The notes under the pieces are model-generated. The model did not search any database, was not told the origin of the DNA, and saw only the letters and a list, made by a program, of their open reading frames with translations. Both the position numbers and the translations under genes were made by a program. Shown here one piece after another: positions 1 through 9,654 of a DNA stretch of 36,563 nt. The first letter of the stretch is position 1. The number at the start of each line of letters is the position of its first letter. Source of the stretch: Chara braunii (Eukaryota > Streptophyta > Charophyceae > Charales > Characeae); contig BFEA01000187.1 of assembly GCA_003427395.1 (NCBI GenBank), forward strand, positions 2,566,355 through 2,602,917, in the 5' to 3' direction.

Positions 1-300
1 CGACTAAGTTAAACACCGAAATCCCGAAGTGCGTTTTCGGTACCGAAACACCGAAAACACTACTGGATATGATGTAGTTGATAGAGAAAATCGACTAAGT
101 TAAACACCGAAATCCCGAAGTGGGTTTTCGGTACCGAAACACCGAAAGCACTTAGGGATATGATGTAGTTGATAGAGAAAATCGACTAAGTTAAACACCG
201 AAATGCCGAAGTGCATTTTCGGTACCGAAATACCGAAAGCACTTCGGGATATGATGTACTACATGATACAAAATTGACTAAGTCAAACACCGAAGTGTAT
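1..300. repeat. 91-bp tandem repeat, about 3.3 copies
   Basis: Units start at 1, 92 and 183, with a degenerate fourth from about 275. Each begins cgactaagttaaacaccgaa and contains a perfect 14-bp palindrome TTTCGGTACCGAAA (35-48, 126-139, 217-230), followed by a second ccgaaa. The first two units are nearly identical; the third diverges after 250 and the fourth fades out near 330. The array runs off the left edge, so the true copy number is unknown. It looks like a minisatellite or satellite edge; no coding function is suggested. Confidence 0.9.
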
Positions 301-329
301 TTTGATGAAATTGGTGAGTTTGGCTTCGG

Positions 330-1650
330 TATACCATATATAAGATTTTTTTTCGATATAGATTCGGTGAAATATATAGCCTCCATTAACCATCTCTCAC
401 TCCCACATATACATACACGGAAGGATACTGAACGAACAACGAGACAACACTCATAGTTCCTTAGTAGTCATCCCATAACTTTCTGACGCGGAAATCGAAT
501 AAGTGTCACATGTGAGACTTGGTATAAACCTGCGCGGATACAGGGCTAACTCATATCGACCCGCAATGGAAGCGTACGTAAGCGGTCGCAAGGATGGCGT
601 ACTATGTAGTACCCATACTCATGCGCTCCTCGTTAATCTCGAGGGCCGCATTCGACACTCAAGTGTCGGCTGACACGCACCTTGCGGGTTAATCTCTCGA
701 CGCTGAACAACCACTACGTACAGTTGAAAACCACACCCTCTTCTGCACCCTGCGGAGATTGGGTGATACATAGGTTCATACTTGTGGTGACAATCGTCTC
801 TTATTGCCCTGGAGACCAGCTCCACCATCTAGGGCCTGAAAATAAGTCAAGGGGTTTGGCTTTGACGGTTGTCACGAACTACTACAACGTCCAACTATAT
901 AATTCTAAAAAGCAAAAATAGGTCGAAGGGCCTTCACATCCCAAAACCACAACCTTTGATTAAATCCTTGGTACGTGGGTCCTTCAGGCCACGCGAATAC
1001 CTCACACAGGTTCACACACATACGTACATACTAATGTACAAGGGAATAAATATGTGACGATCACGTCTCACAATCACAATGAGACTTCTCACAACCATGC
1101 ATATATGTGAGACTGCAGAAAGTCCAATCCAAAAATCTGAGTCATAGATCATACCTGCAATCACATCTAAGAATCAAGCAAAAGTCCACGCGCTACACGA
1201 AGTCAACTCCAACCAATCTCTATACTCATACCCCTCGCTTTAGCCATGCAAGCTCCAACCTCCAACCAATCAACCATAATTAAATACTACGTACTTCTGT
1301 TAAATGACCATTCAATAAAAGTTCGGGTGAAATCTTAACAAAACAATAAAATCACCAGGGTTAAAGCCTTTTAGGTTGAGTATTGACGGTGCATTGAAAG
1401 TAAGTTGTAAACCGACAAATCGACAACCGACCTCTTATCAGTGATAACATAGAACGATCCTCAAGGGATCAAGTTGAATCTAATCAAAGTCCTGAATAAA
1501 ATCGATCAAGCTGGCATGTGACACAAGACAGGTCAACTCCCACGGCTAACCCCATGAGTCCTATGGGGAATAATCTCTATATCATGGTGTTACCAAAATC
1601 ATCCTATTTAACTAAGCATAAATCTACCTCTAAGCAAGTGCCAGAGAAAA
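330..1650. other. No gene or RNA recognised
   Basis: This AT-rich stretch has only short reading frames with no recognisable domain and no coherent coding bias. I saw no tRNA, no long inverted repeat and no transposon terminus. Confidence 0.5.
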
Positions 1651-1654
1651 AGGT

Positions 1655-2012
1655 AGACTTTTGGCAGAATCTCCTCTATACAGAGTGGATTGTCAAAATT
1701 GTCACCTGTCAAAATATAATCTAACTCCTCTAAATTAAGAAAATTTCGGCAGCGCGTCCCGTAGGAAAAGTGTCTTTTCATAATTTTATACAAGTACAAA
1801 TATGAAAACAAAAATAGTTTTCGACTTCCCAAAGTCAAATTTTGTCCAACTCCCTGAATTAGCAGAAATTTGGGCAGCACTCCTTTTAGGAAAGGAAACT
1901 TCCCAGATTTGAAAGTCAGACAGGTTTGAACTTTGAAAAACCAAAATTTGACTAACTCCTTGGATTTGCAGAAATTTCGGCAGCGCTTCCCGAAGGAAAA
2001 GTGGCTTACCAA
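1655..2012. repeat. Degenerate ~110-bp repeat with TTTCGGCAGCGC core
   Basis: The pattern 'aactcc-tnnattngcagaaatttcggcagcgc-tcccgnaggaaaagtg' recurs near 1735-1780, 1860-1906 and 1965-2010, with a weaker form near 1658-1688 (tttggcagaatctcc). Minus-strand reading frames across it repeat the same peptide pattern (CRNF/LPKF), which is a by-product of the DNA repeat rather than evidence of a gene. The copies are more diverged than those at 1-300, so the repeat is older or less homogenised. Confidence 0.65.
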
Positions 2013-2316
2013 GATTTATACAAGCCCAAGTACAATAAAATGATCTCAAAAAATGCAAAAAAATTGATCTAATTAAAAAATCTATCACAGAAAATACAGA
2101 AATTGAATCTAACTTTTGTCGCTTTAGCACGTGGCGATCCACTAAAACGATTACCTATCAAGCTGACACTCAAACTAGGCAGTTATCCCACTCAGCCACA
2201 TGCAATTCAAACCATAAAGGTAAGTACTCTCACCAGCCCAAATTACCTTTGGCAGACAATAGTCCATAGTCTTTCAGTGATTTAACCCTTTATACCCCGC
2301 TTACATAGGGCATTAA

Positions 2317-3139
2317 GTTTGACTATTCGTCTTAGAAACAATGCCAACTTTTTGTCTTACTTATACACGAACAAGTTGCACAACTACTTCTCTCTTCTTT
2401 GGACATATAACTAAGTCATTTGTCTTAGAAACAATGCTTAGTCGCCCTAACTGTTTAAATAGTCAAGTTATATATACTTCTCTGAACCTTGGTCTTCAAA
2501 AAATAAGCGTAGGGTTGAGTCATTCGTCTTAGAAACAATGTTCAGTCTGCCCATGTTACCTTTAATTATAACTCTTAGTTATACTCTCTTCATTTGTAAT
2601 AAGGCTATAATCAGACCATTCGTCTTAGAAACAATGTCCGACTAGCTTTGTTCTCATATATTTATATATAGCATGATAAAAAATCATATTCCTTTATTGT
2701 CATTATAGTCTTGTGGCCTCATACTTAGACCATTCATCTTAGAAAAAATGTCTAGTCCTTTGGCCTGAATCTCCCCCCAGAACAAAACAATCAGAAAAAG
2801 AGTTGAGTCATTCGTCTTAGAAACAATGCTCAACCCCCTTTCCCTCAGTATAAAAAAAAGGCAGAGTACCCTGGGTCAAGACGCAGAGACTGTTCAGAAA
2901 CCACCCAAAATAAACAGCAGTAAGACCATTCATCTTAGAAACAATGTATGATCCTCATAATTCAAACAATCAATAACCCTCAAAATAAATAGTCAGGTCA
3001 TTCATCTTAGAAACAATGTCTGACAGAATTCAATAAACACAGCGACCAAGCCATTCGTCTTAAACACAATGTTTGGTCCTTAAGAAAACAGAACAAAACA
3101 CAGCAGTCAGACCATTCGTCTTAGGAACAATGCCTGACC
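2317..3139 (+). repeat. Array of ten constant-loop, variable-stem hairpins
   Basis: A 20-nt core CATTCGTCTTAGAAACAATG or a 1-3-nt variant starts at 2324, 2417, 2521, 2617, 2731, 2809, 2927, 2999, 3052 and 3113. The core pairs CATT with AATG around a 12-nt loop. Outside it, most copies have their own matching arms beyond a single unpaired T or C on the 5' side: ACTAAG/CTTAGT (2410-2442), GTTGAG/CTCAAC (2802-2834), GTCAGG/TCTGAC (2992-3024), GACCAAG/TTTGGTC (3044-3078), GTCAG/CTGAC (3106-3138), TAGA/TCTA near 2731 and AAGTT/AACTT near 2324. The copy at 2521 pairs only with wobbles, 2617 pairs at 5 of 7 positions, and 2927 is weak. Spacing varies from 53 to 118 bp, and the inter-hairpin DNA is AT-rich and unrelated between copies. 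Different sequence with preserved pairing suggests that structure, not sequence, is maintained. I do not recognise the family. Confidence 0.85.
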
Positions 3140-4390
3140 CTATAAAATCAAATGAAACACAAACAAAATTGCCTTCCTCCCATCCTTTCCCCTGATGCAA
3201 CCCTCTGTTACGATCTGCTTTCAGATAAACAAAGAAACTGAAAATGTCATTATACATACGTTCTTTGACTTACTCTGATTTTGTATCCTGAAGGTCAAAC
3301 TAAAGTTAAAGCAGGGGTGCACTCAATATACTTAGTCAAATATATAGGAGGATGTATAGATAGGGGTTATATTGGGTTTATAGAGGGAAAACAAAGGTTA
3401 CCTCTTGGTTCCCTGCCTACAGAACTCCTCCTGAGTTCCGGAAAAGCTCCCGCAATCGGTGTGACGATTCCCCACAGAGTCTTGGTGCGGACCTACGGGT
3501 TGCAATCCCGCCTGCCATGCTCCTCTTAGAACCAATTAGACTAGACTTAGACTAGGAAGGGCAGAAAAAGATTGATTTAAGACTCTCGGATCCAAGAGGG
3601 GTGCTCTCAGACTCGAGTGAGAGGGCCTTGATACCTCGAATCGCCTGAGGGCCCCGCAATGGTAGCCAGGATGCAGTAACAGCCTGATCAAGTGAAGTCA
3701 ATTGCTGACACAGCCCTTCCTGACGACCTTCCAAGATGCGGTACTAACCCCCTTTTGCAACCACACTTCCTGGCTACGGCAACAACCTCCCTTTCAGCCT
3801 TATCATCCCTGCTTTCCCCGGTAAAACTGCAGCCCCACAGCCTCGACCAGCAACCCTCATTACGTCACACGCCTCGTATGCACTTCCGATGTATCGTAGT
3901 ACCGCAAAGGCACGTCCCGAGACCCAGCAAAGATGTAGCTCAACACAACGAATACAACAGTTACACAGTCATTTAATCCCTTCCCCTATACTACAGTTCC
4001 GCTCCCCACATGAAGCCGCATTCCTACTACTCCAAAGGGCCGCCGTACTTTGAATAGCGCAGTAGCCCGCAGATAACTCAGGCAACACCATAGCTGACTC
4101 CACAAACAGGGATGAGCACCAGGGCACACAGTTATGGGGATGTAATACATTATAACACAGTGGCAGGGGGAATTAGCAACATCTCTTAGCAGTTTTCTTT
4201 GTGCATAATCAGTGAAACAGACCCAGCTACAGCAGATACAACCGATACACAGCAGTTTGTACGGTCGTCAACCAGCCCAATAACCCGCAATAAGCACCGT
4301 ACTGCCATAGCAGAGGACACACAGGTCAAGGTAGTCAGCGGCTTTGTGAGTATTGGCCACCTGGCGGACTGACGAAGATGCAGCCTGCTC
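3140..4390. other. No gene recognised
   Basis: Only short reading frames occur here (for example 3281-3529 plus, 82 codons), with no domain or repeat that I can name. Composition changes from AT-rich to mixed near 3400. I saw no transposon end until the candidate hAT terminus at 4396. Confidence 0.45.
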
Positions 4391-4395
4391 AGCAC

Positions 4396-4690
4396 CAGAA
4401 GTGGGCATTTTTTTGTTTTTCTCACCCACGACCCTAGCCGCCCAATTTTTTTTTCGCACCACCCACCCGACTCAAGAACTTTTAATTTCCACCTCCAAAC
4501 GATCCCACCCACCCAAAATATTTTCTGAAATTTCAGCCCCGCGCCCGACCCACCCACCACCCGAAAAAAGTCAACGCCCGGACCCACCCGCATCCGTGAG
4601 AGCATCATTACCCACCCATATCCGATACCTCAATTTTTGCCACCCGCACCCATCCGCATCCGCCCGCACCCACCTATGCCAGTACCTTGC
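4396..4690. repeat. Candidate hAT terminus with CCCACCC-rich subterminal repeats
   Basis: A CAG-starting sequence at 4396 (cagaagtgggcattt) is followed by about 280 bp dense in CCCACCC/CCCGCACC motifs. Many hAT elements have CAG-type terminal inverted repeats and short G/C-rich subterminal repeats, and this lies downstream (minus sense) of the transposase pseudogene at 4.9-7.5 kb. I could not find a matching inverted terminus or an 8-bp target duplication on the right side, so the boundary is tentative. Confidence 0.4.
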
Positions 4691-4844
4691 ACGATTAAAA
4701 TTTCATAGGCAACAAGACTTTGCAGCAAAGACATTCAAAATGATATAATTACGAACACATCAATGATATCAACAATGCCACTTAAGAGAAAATAGTTGAA
4801 GTTCTTACTATTAACATCATAACAAAATGAGCAACACAGTGTTG

Positions 4845-5376
4845 ATAAATTTCAAAACGTCATAGACGAAATACGTTAGAAATGGATCCCGATAATCAAA
4901 ATGTACTAAATGAAATTTCATCTAAATCCATGCGTTGATCAAGTCATTGTCTGATCTAACGAACAAAATGTCGTCGACCATGGAACCACCAAGATTGTTC
5001 CGTTTCGCCGTCAATGTGTTCTCCGCATCTGAGAAATTGCACTCACTCTTCGAGCTCGATGCGGGAATACACAAAACAGCGCGAGCTGCTCGTGCCATGA
5101 TAGGCAAAGGAGGGAGCAACATTCGCTTATCCGTTGTGGTGACAACCATTCCTTTCACTTTCCACCAATGGAGGAGTTCAAAACTGCGTTTCTCATCCTT
5201 TGTCAACTTCAATGAGAAATAATGATCAAACTCTTTTTGAATCTTCTCGGTCAAGGTCAGCTTTATTGTTGCATCGCTTCCCGGCGTTCCTTCATCCTCT
5301 TCATCAGAGTTGCACAACCCCGACCTTCTCCTTTTTTTTTTTCGCGAGACGTTCTGTCGTAGTCTCCGCTGCCAAC
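4845..5376 (-). pseudogene. Tandem duplicate of hAT transposase 3' end
   Basis: This 532-bp segment is a near-identical direct duplicate of 5377-5907, joined head to tail at ...gctgccaac/ataaatttc. It re-encodes the hAT C-terminal dimerisation block (ARAVLCIPASSSKSECNFS, then TAKRNNLGG and DDILFV) and the stop near 4922, plus about 77 bp of 3' flank. It lies after the stop codon of the adjacent transposase and has no upstream exon of its own, so it cannot yield a separate transposase. The two copies differ at only a few per cent of sites by eye, so the duplication is much younger than the frameshifts in the main body. Confidence 0.85.
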
Positions 5377-5907
5377 ATAAATTTCAAAACGTCGTAGACG
5401 AAATACGTTAGAAATGGATCTCGATAATCAAAATATACTAAATGAAATTTCATCTAAATCCATGCGTTGATCAAGTCCTTGTCTGATCTAACGAACAAAA
5501 TGTCGTCGACCATGGAACCACCAAGATTGTTCCGTTTCGCCGTCAATGTGTTCTCCACATCTGAGAAATTGCACTCGCTCTTCGAGCTCGATGCGGGGAT
5601 ACACAAAACAGCGCGAGCTGCTCGTGTCATGATAGGCAAAGGAGGGAGCAACACTCGCTTATCCGTTGTGCTGACAACCATTCCTTTGACTTTCCACCAA
5701 TAGAGAAGTTCAAAACTGCGCTTCTCATCCTTTGTCAACTTCAATGAGAAATAATGATCAAACTCTTTTTGAATCTTCTCGGTCAAGGTCAGCTTCATTG
5801 TTGCATCGTTTCCCGGCGTTCCTTCATCCTCTTCATCAGAGCTGCACAACCCCGACCTTCTCCTTTTTTTTTTTGCGGGACGTTCTGTCGCAGCCTCCGC
5901 TGCCAAC
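5377..5907. repeat. Second unit of 532-bp tandem duplication
   Basis: Direct repeat partner of 4845-5376, beginning ataaatttcaaaacgtcg and ending gctgccaac. On the minus strand it holds the last ~150 codons of the transposase and the sequence just after its stop. Confidence 0.9.
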
Positions 5908-7539
5908 AACTCCACATCATCATCGACGCTCTCGGGTCTTCAATAAGGCATTGCCTCGTCTGACTTGCACGAACGGAAGCTCGAACATCTCCAACCGGTC
6001 CTTTTGACGGGGATCGAGCAAAGCGGCGACAACATGCAGATCTTCCAAAGGCAATTTCTCCGCCAACACATCCCTCACCAATTTCTTGATAATTGCGATG
6101 TTGCTCGAATCAGGTTGAATGACGACTTCCTTTTCTGAGTTATCTACATCCTTTGAAGTCTCCGTCCGAATCTCGCAATGTTGGAGCAACTCATTGCGCT
6201 CGAAGGCCACAATGTGGAGAGCAGGTAGGAGGTAACTTTTCAGTTTGAGTGTGGCTTCCTCGAAACGATCGAGAAAACGGATCAGCTCCTCTAACAGGTC
6301 TCGATTGATTTGTGCAATCAATATCGCCTTATTCCCACCCCGACCCATCAACAAAGTGAAGCATCGTCATAACTTATCTTGACATTTTTCAACATTCTCA
6401 ACAATGAGTTCCATCTCGTTGTATTTTCTTGCTTCAATGTATTTTTCAGCGATCTCTGAAGGTTAGACTGCTTCACGTAGCGAACTAGTTCCTTGCAGTT
6501 CTCCACCAAGGCAAACACTTCCGGGGCTGATTCCTCGAATCGGTAAAACGGTGTTGACTTCACCATATTTGTTGTTGTGGTGGTCTTATTGAATACCGTG
6601 GTCAATACCGTTGCAATTTTATGCTCACCGCAAGGCACCCATGTGTACTTGCCACGGATCCCCTCACCCCCACACATGTTTGATCCACTGTCCAAACACA
6701 CGACACACATGTTAGAATCCTCGCACTCGAAGTCGAAGACATTCTTCAAATGCTTTCAAAACACGAACAACGGTGTGCGACTCCTCATAAAACGGTTTGA
6801 CTTGGAGTGTTCGTACGTGGAGTTTGAAAAGTTTGTCAATGTAGTGCGTCGTGATCGACATAAAAGATGTTCTCTTTATAGAATCTGTCCAGAGGTCCAC
6901 AGTGAACCTGGCGTGCATCTTGTCAGCGAAGTGTTCTTTCATCCTTGCGATGACCGCAACCCGGAGCGAGTCTGCGGTCGACATGACTTGACACTTGACC
7001 GTGTATCGAGAGGGGACCAAATCTTCTATCTCCGTGCCCTTGCTAGAACTGACTCCTATATCTAGAATGACCTGCGAGTATCGATGAAACCCTTCGTTCT
7101 CTACTATTGAAAAAGACCTCAAATCCTCACAACACATTAAAGCAACAGACTTGGCAACCTGCCTCTTTTGGGCAGTGGTCGCCTCAGTCGTTGTTGCGAA
7201 AAGTCGCATTGCTCCGGCCTCTCCGACACCCAAACAACATTTATGGTTGTTCAAGGAACTTGTACCGTGACACGCTTCGTAAGTGTACACAACATGACAC
7301 TTTTTACACGCCGCATAACCAGAGTCATGCTCATTCACAGGTGTCCCGTCCGTGTGACAGACATGCGGAAATTTGCACCAACAATGAGCAGAGCTGATCC
7401 TTTCTTCCTTCAACATGTACTGTGCTTCAGGCCCTCCTTTTTGGAGTGAACGGTGAATTGTTGACTTCAGTTTGGCCATGTCTGGCTTTGAGGACGTGGA
7501 CAAATACCAGACAGTACTTTCAAAAGTTCTTTCAGCCAT
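5454..7539 (-). pseudogene. Hermes-like hAT transposase, frameshifted
   Basis: This would be a DNA-cutting transposase of the hAT superfamily. Read on the minus strand from the ATG at 7539, it has a BED-type zinc-finger region (CKKCHVV, then GTSSLNNHKC), the first acidic block of the RNase H-like fold (FTVDLWTD), a second block (CLDSGSNMC), the CxxH block (PCGEHKIATVL) and the C-terminal hAT dimerisation domain (IPASSSKSECNFS, TAKRNNL). The parts lie in different frames: residues to about 6735 in one frame, 6749-6348 in a second, 6354-5920 back in the first, and 5915-5454 in the second again. That means three frameshifts unless introns intervene; no good splice sites were evident. A K/R-rich stretch (KKKRRR, near 5865) could be a nuclear signal. 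Total length of about 690 codons fits the family. Non-functional as read. Confidence 0.88.
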
Positions 7540-7891
7540 CTTTGATCGGGCTAATGGCGGCAGGTTTTCCCTGCGTCCACCACCATCAGCCAAATCAAAA
7601 GCACACACCGGGAGAGTTAATTACCCGGCCAACCCCTCTAATTCTCGTCCTCACGACTTCAATAGCCTACAATTGGAGCCCCCAGACCAGCCGCGAGAAA
7701 AAGAAAAATAAAAAAATTCAGTTTCAAACTTCGATTGAATAGTACAGTTAGCACTTTTAGACTACATTCAAAGATTCAAATCGAATTTGAACCAAGTCGT
7801 ACATGTTCGAATACAAGCACATAGCACCGAGTTCGAGCGTGTTCAGATTCAATGCACAAAAGATAAAAGATATGAAAGGCGAGGAGAGATA

Positions 7892-7944
7892 CCCCATCCG
7901 ATTTGAACATGTGTCCAAAGGACATTTGCGCAAATCAGATGGGG
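7892..7944. repeat. Compound hairpin, 14-bp stem
   Basis: CCCCATCCGATTTG (7892-7905) pairs with CAAATCAGATGGGG (7931-7944) with a single mismatch. Inside, TGTCC (7912-7916) pairs with GGACA (7920-7924) around AAA. The whole is a 53-nt stem-bulge-stem. It sits between the hAT pseudogene and the fold-back array and may be a MITE or small-RNA precursor remnant; I recognise no family. The rest of 7610-8130 shows nothing codable. Confidence 0.6.
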
Positions 7945-8139
7945 AGTTTGAACTTGGACTGGCATAGCCCGGTGCTCGCATGAAATACAGACGAAAGTTT
8001 GAATCGAAGCCGTGAATTGCAGATCACGAATCACCTCTGCATTTGCCATCAGATGAGTACGATAGAGCACACAAAAAAAAAACAAGGAAACAACTTCAAA
8101 TAAGGAGTCCGATTGAAAACACTAAAAGGAACAGAGTTA

Positions 8140-8872
8140 TAGGTGCGGCCACCGTGACACCTTTCTTCCCCTGAACACAGCGCACCCTCATTATGAATGA
8201 GTGTAGCCGGGGAGACAACTTGCATACATTCATAACGAGGGTGCATTGTCTTCGAGGGAAGATGACATCTGATTGCATATGGCTGCTAATGCCACCGTGG
8301 CATCATCTTCCATTGCACACAAGGAGCCCGATTAGAAAAACAAAATAAAAAACGACCAGATATCCATCTGTTGGCACCCTGCCACGGTCTTCCCCTGAAC
8401 ATAATGCACACTCGTTACGAATGAATCTCAGCGGGAAGGGAGCTTGTATACATTCACAAGAGGGTGCATTATGTCGGGGGAAGACGACAGTGTAGCAGCA
8501 CCTGATTGCACATGGCCGTAACTGCCACGATGGGACCATCTTCCCCCGAACACAACCCCGATTGACAAACAAAAAAGGAAAAACAAAGATCTCGTTTACA
8601 GCTGCTACCAGCGTGGCATCGTCGTCCCCCAAACACAACGCACATCTTATTGCGACCGTGGCACATCTGATTGCATCTGGCCACTGCTTCCACCATGGCA
8701 CAGTCTCCCTCCGAACACGAGCCCCATCAAGAAAAAAAGAAAAGAGAAAATGTAAAGAAAAATAAGAAAATAAGATTTACAGCTGCTGGCACTGTGGCTC
8801 CGTCTTCCCCCGAACACAACGCACCACTACTGCCATTGTAGCACGATCTTCCCTGAACACAAGGGGCAAGGT
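8140..8872. repeat. Fold-back repeat array, left block
   Basis: The block consists of related units: a fold-back (left arm TCTTCCCCTGAACACAGCGC..., spacer, right arm catt...gagggtgca...gggaaga), a linker like catctgattgcatatggc-gctgccaccgtggca, a second cttcccccgaacacaa, then an A-rich tract before 'agatttacagctgct' or 'agatatccatctg'. Clear fold-backs lie at about 8164-8262 and 8388-8488; later units (8590-8872) lose the right arm. In the second unit both arms carry the variant CATAATGCAC/GTGCATTATG, so the arms match each other better than they match the other unit. A-rich tracts between units resemble retroposon tails. Not protein-coding. Confidence 0.75.
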
Positions 8873-9540
8873 CCCACTAGCAACGAGATAGGATAGAAAC
8901 GAGTTTGTGGCGCAGTTGAGTGACCCAAATCCTGCAATGTAGTACTCGTGATCCCACGGTCAGTACTTTACATGCATAACCCGAAAAAGTAAGGAGATCT
9001 TTGTTCCCCTCCTCCTCTCCTTAACACTGGGCATGCTCGTGCAAAGAAAGCTTCCTGCTAGAATCTTTTCAATCGGTTGGGGTTGTGGCCAACCCCATAC
9101 AGGGTTGGGGTTGGCCTTAGCCCACTGGATAGAAGATTTTCAACATTTTACTTGCTGTTGTACAATTTTCTCATTGGGTGGAGCCCTCCTTCAATCACGG
9201 AGTATATGGAGGGTGCCAGGATCACTTCTGACAGAAGTCGATTTTATTCCAAAAAAATGTGGCGGTTACTTTGTTCACTGTTTTTGCAACCACCGCCATC
9301 AGATAATTTGTGATCTGATGGCTGGGAAGCACTGTGCCCTGATTTCCGGTGGGAGGTCTCTGTTTCTTTGTTTTTTTTTAGCCTTTTTTCTGTTTTCTCA
9401 GCCCAGAAATTCGTAATGAACGTGTCTGGCCGATGCCACTCAGTGTCACAGTGGATCGTCCACACTCCTATCCGACTCCTAATGGGACCTCGCCCAAGGA
9501 GCCTGATCTACAAAAAAAAAAAANAAAAAAAAAAAAGACC
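8873..9540. other. Unassigned; contains GGCCAACCCC hairpin
   Basis: No gene or known RNA was recognised. A perfect 10-bp inverted repeat GGCCAACCCC (9087-9096) / GGGGTTGGCC (9107-9116) has a 10-nt loop. An upstream GGTTGGGGTTG (9075-9085) repeats the right arm and could compete for pairing. The stretch ends with an A-rich tract at 9513-9536 holding one ambiguous base (9524), after an 'aaggagcctgatctac' that resembles the end of the fold-back units. Confidence 0.5.
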
Positions 9541-9654
9541 GTGTTCCCTCTAAATTGGAACGATACAGAGAGGATTAGCATGACCCCTGCGCAAGGATGA
9601 TACACATAAATCGAAAAATGGTCCAAACTAAAAAAAAAGAAAAAAAAAAAAAAA
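9541..9654 (+). pseudogene. U6 snRNA retropseudogene fragment with A-rich tail
   Basis: From about 9551 to 9627 the sequence follows the 3' three quarters of plant-type U6 snRNA: taaattggaacgatacagag, the ACAGAGA box (9565-9571), gattagcatg, cccctgcgcaaggatga and a 3' atggtccaaa. The 5' stem of U6 is missing or scrambled. Differences from the usual plant U6 are mainly G-to-A and C-to-T, as expected for decay. It is followed directly by ~27 nt of A-rich DNA and preceded by another A tract, so it looks like a retrotransposed copy dropped into the fold-back array. No U6 promoter elements precede it. Confidence 0.9.

Noticed and set aside
1608-2142. Minus-strand reading frames of 118-134 codons
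   Set aside because: The peptide repeats follow the DNA repeat; there is no domain and the two frames overlap.
2317-3139. CRISPR array
   Set aside because: Spacing is irregular (53-118 bp), the flanks of each core vary with it, spacers are AT-rich and unequal, and there are no cas genes; the context is eukaryotic.
2317-3139. Hammerhead ribozymes
   Set aside because: GAAAC occurs in the loop, but the CUGAUGA core box is missing in every copy and the stem order does not fit.
3490-3520. tRNA T-arm (gggttgcaatccc)
   Set aside because: The loop reads TTGCAAT rather than TTCRANT, and no acceptor, D or anticodon arms fit around it.
7600-8000. Right-hand terminal inverted repeat of the hAT at 4.4-7.5 kb
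   Set aside because: No match to the complement of cagaagtgggca was found, nor an 8-bp duplication of ctcagcac.
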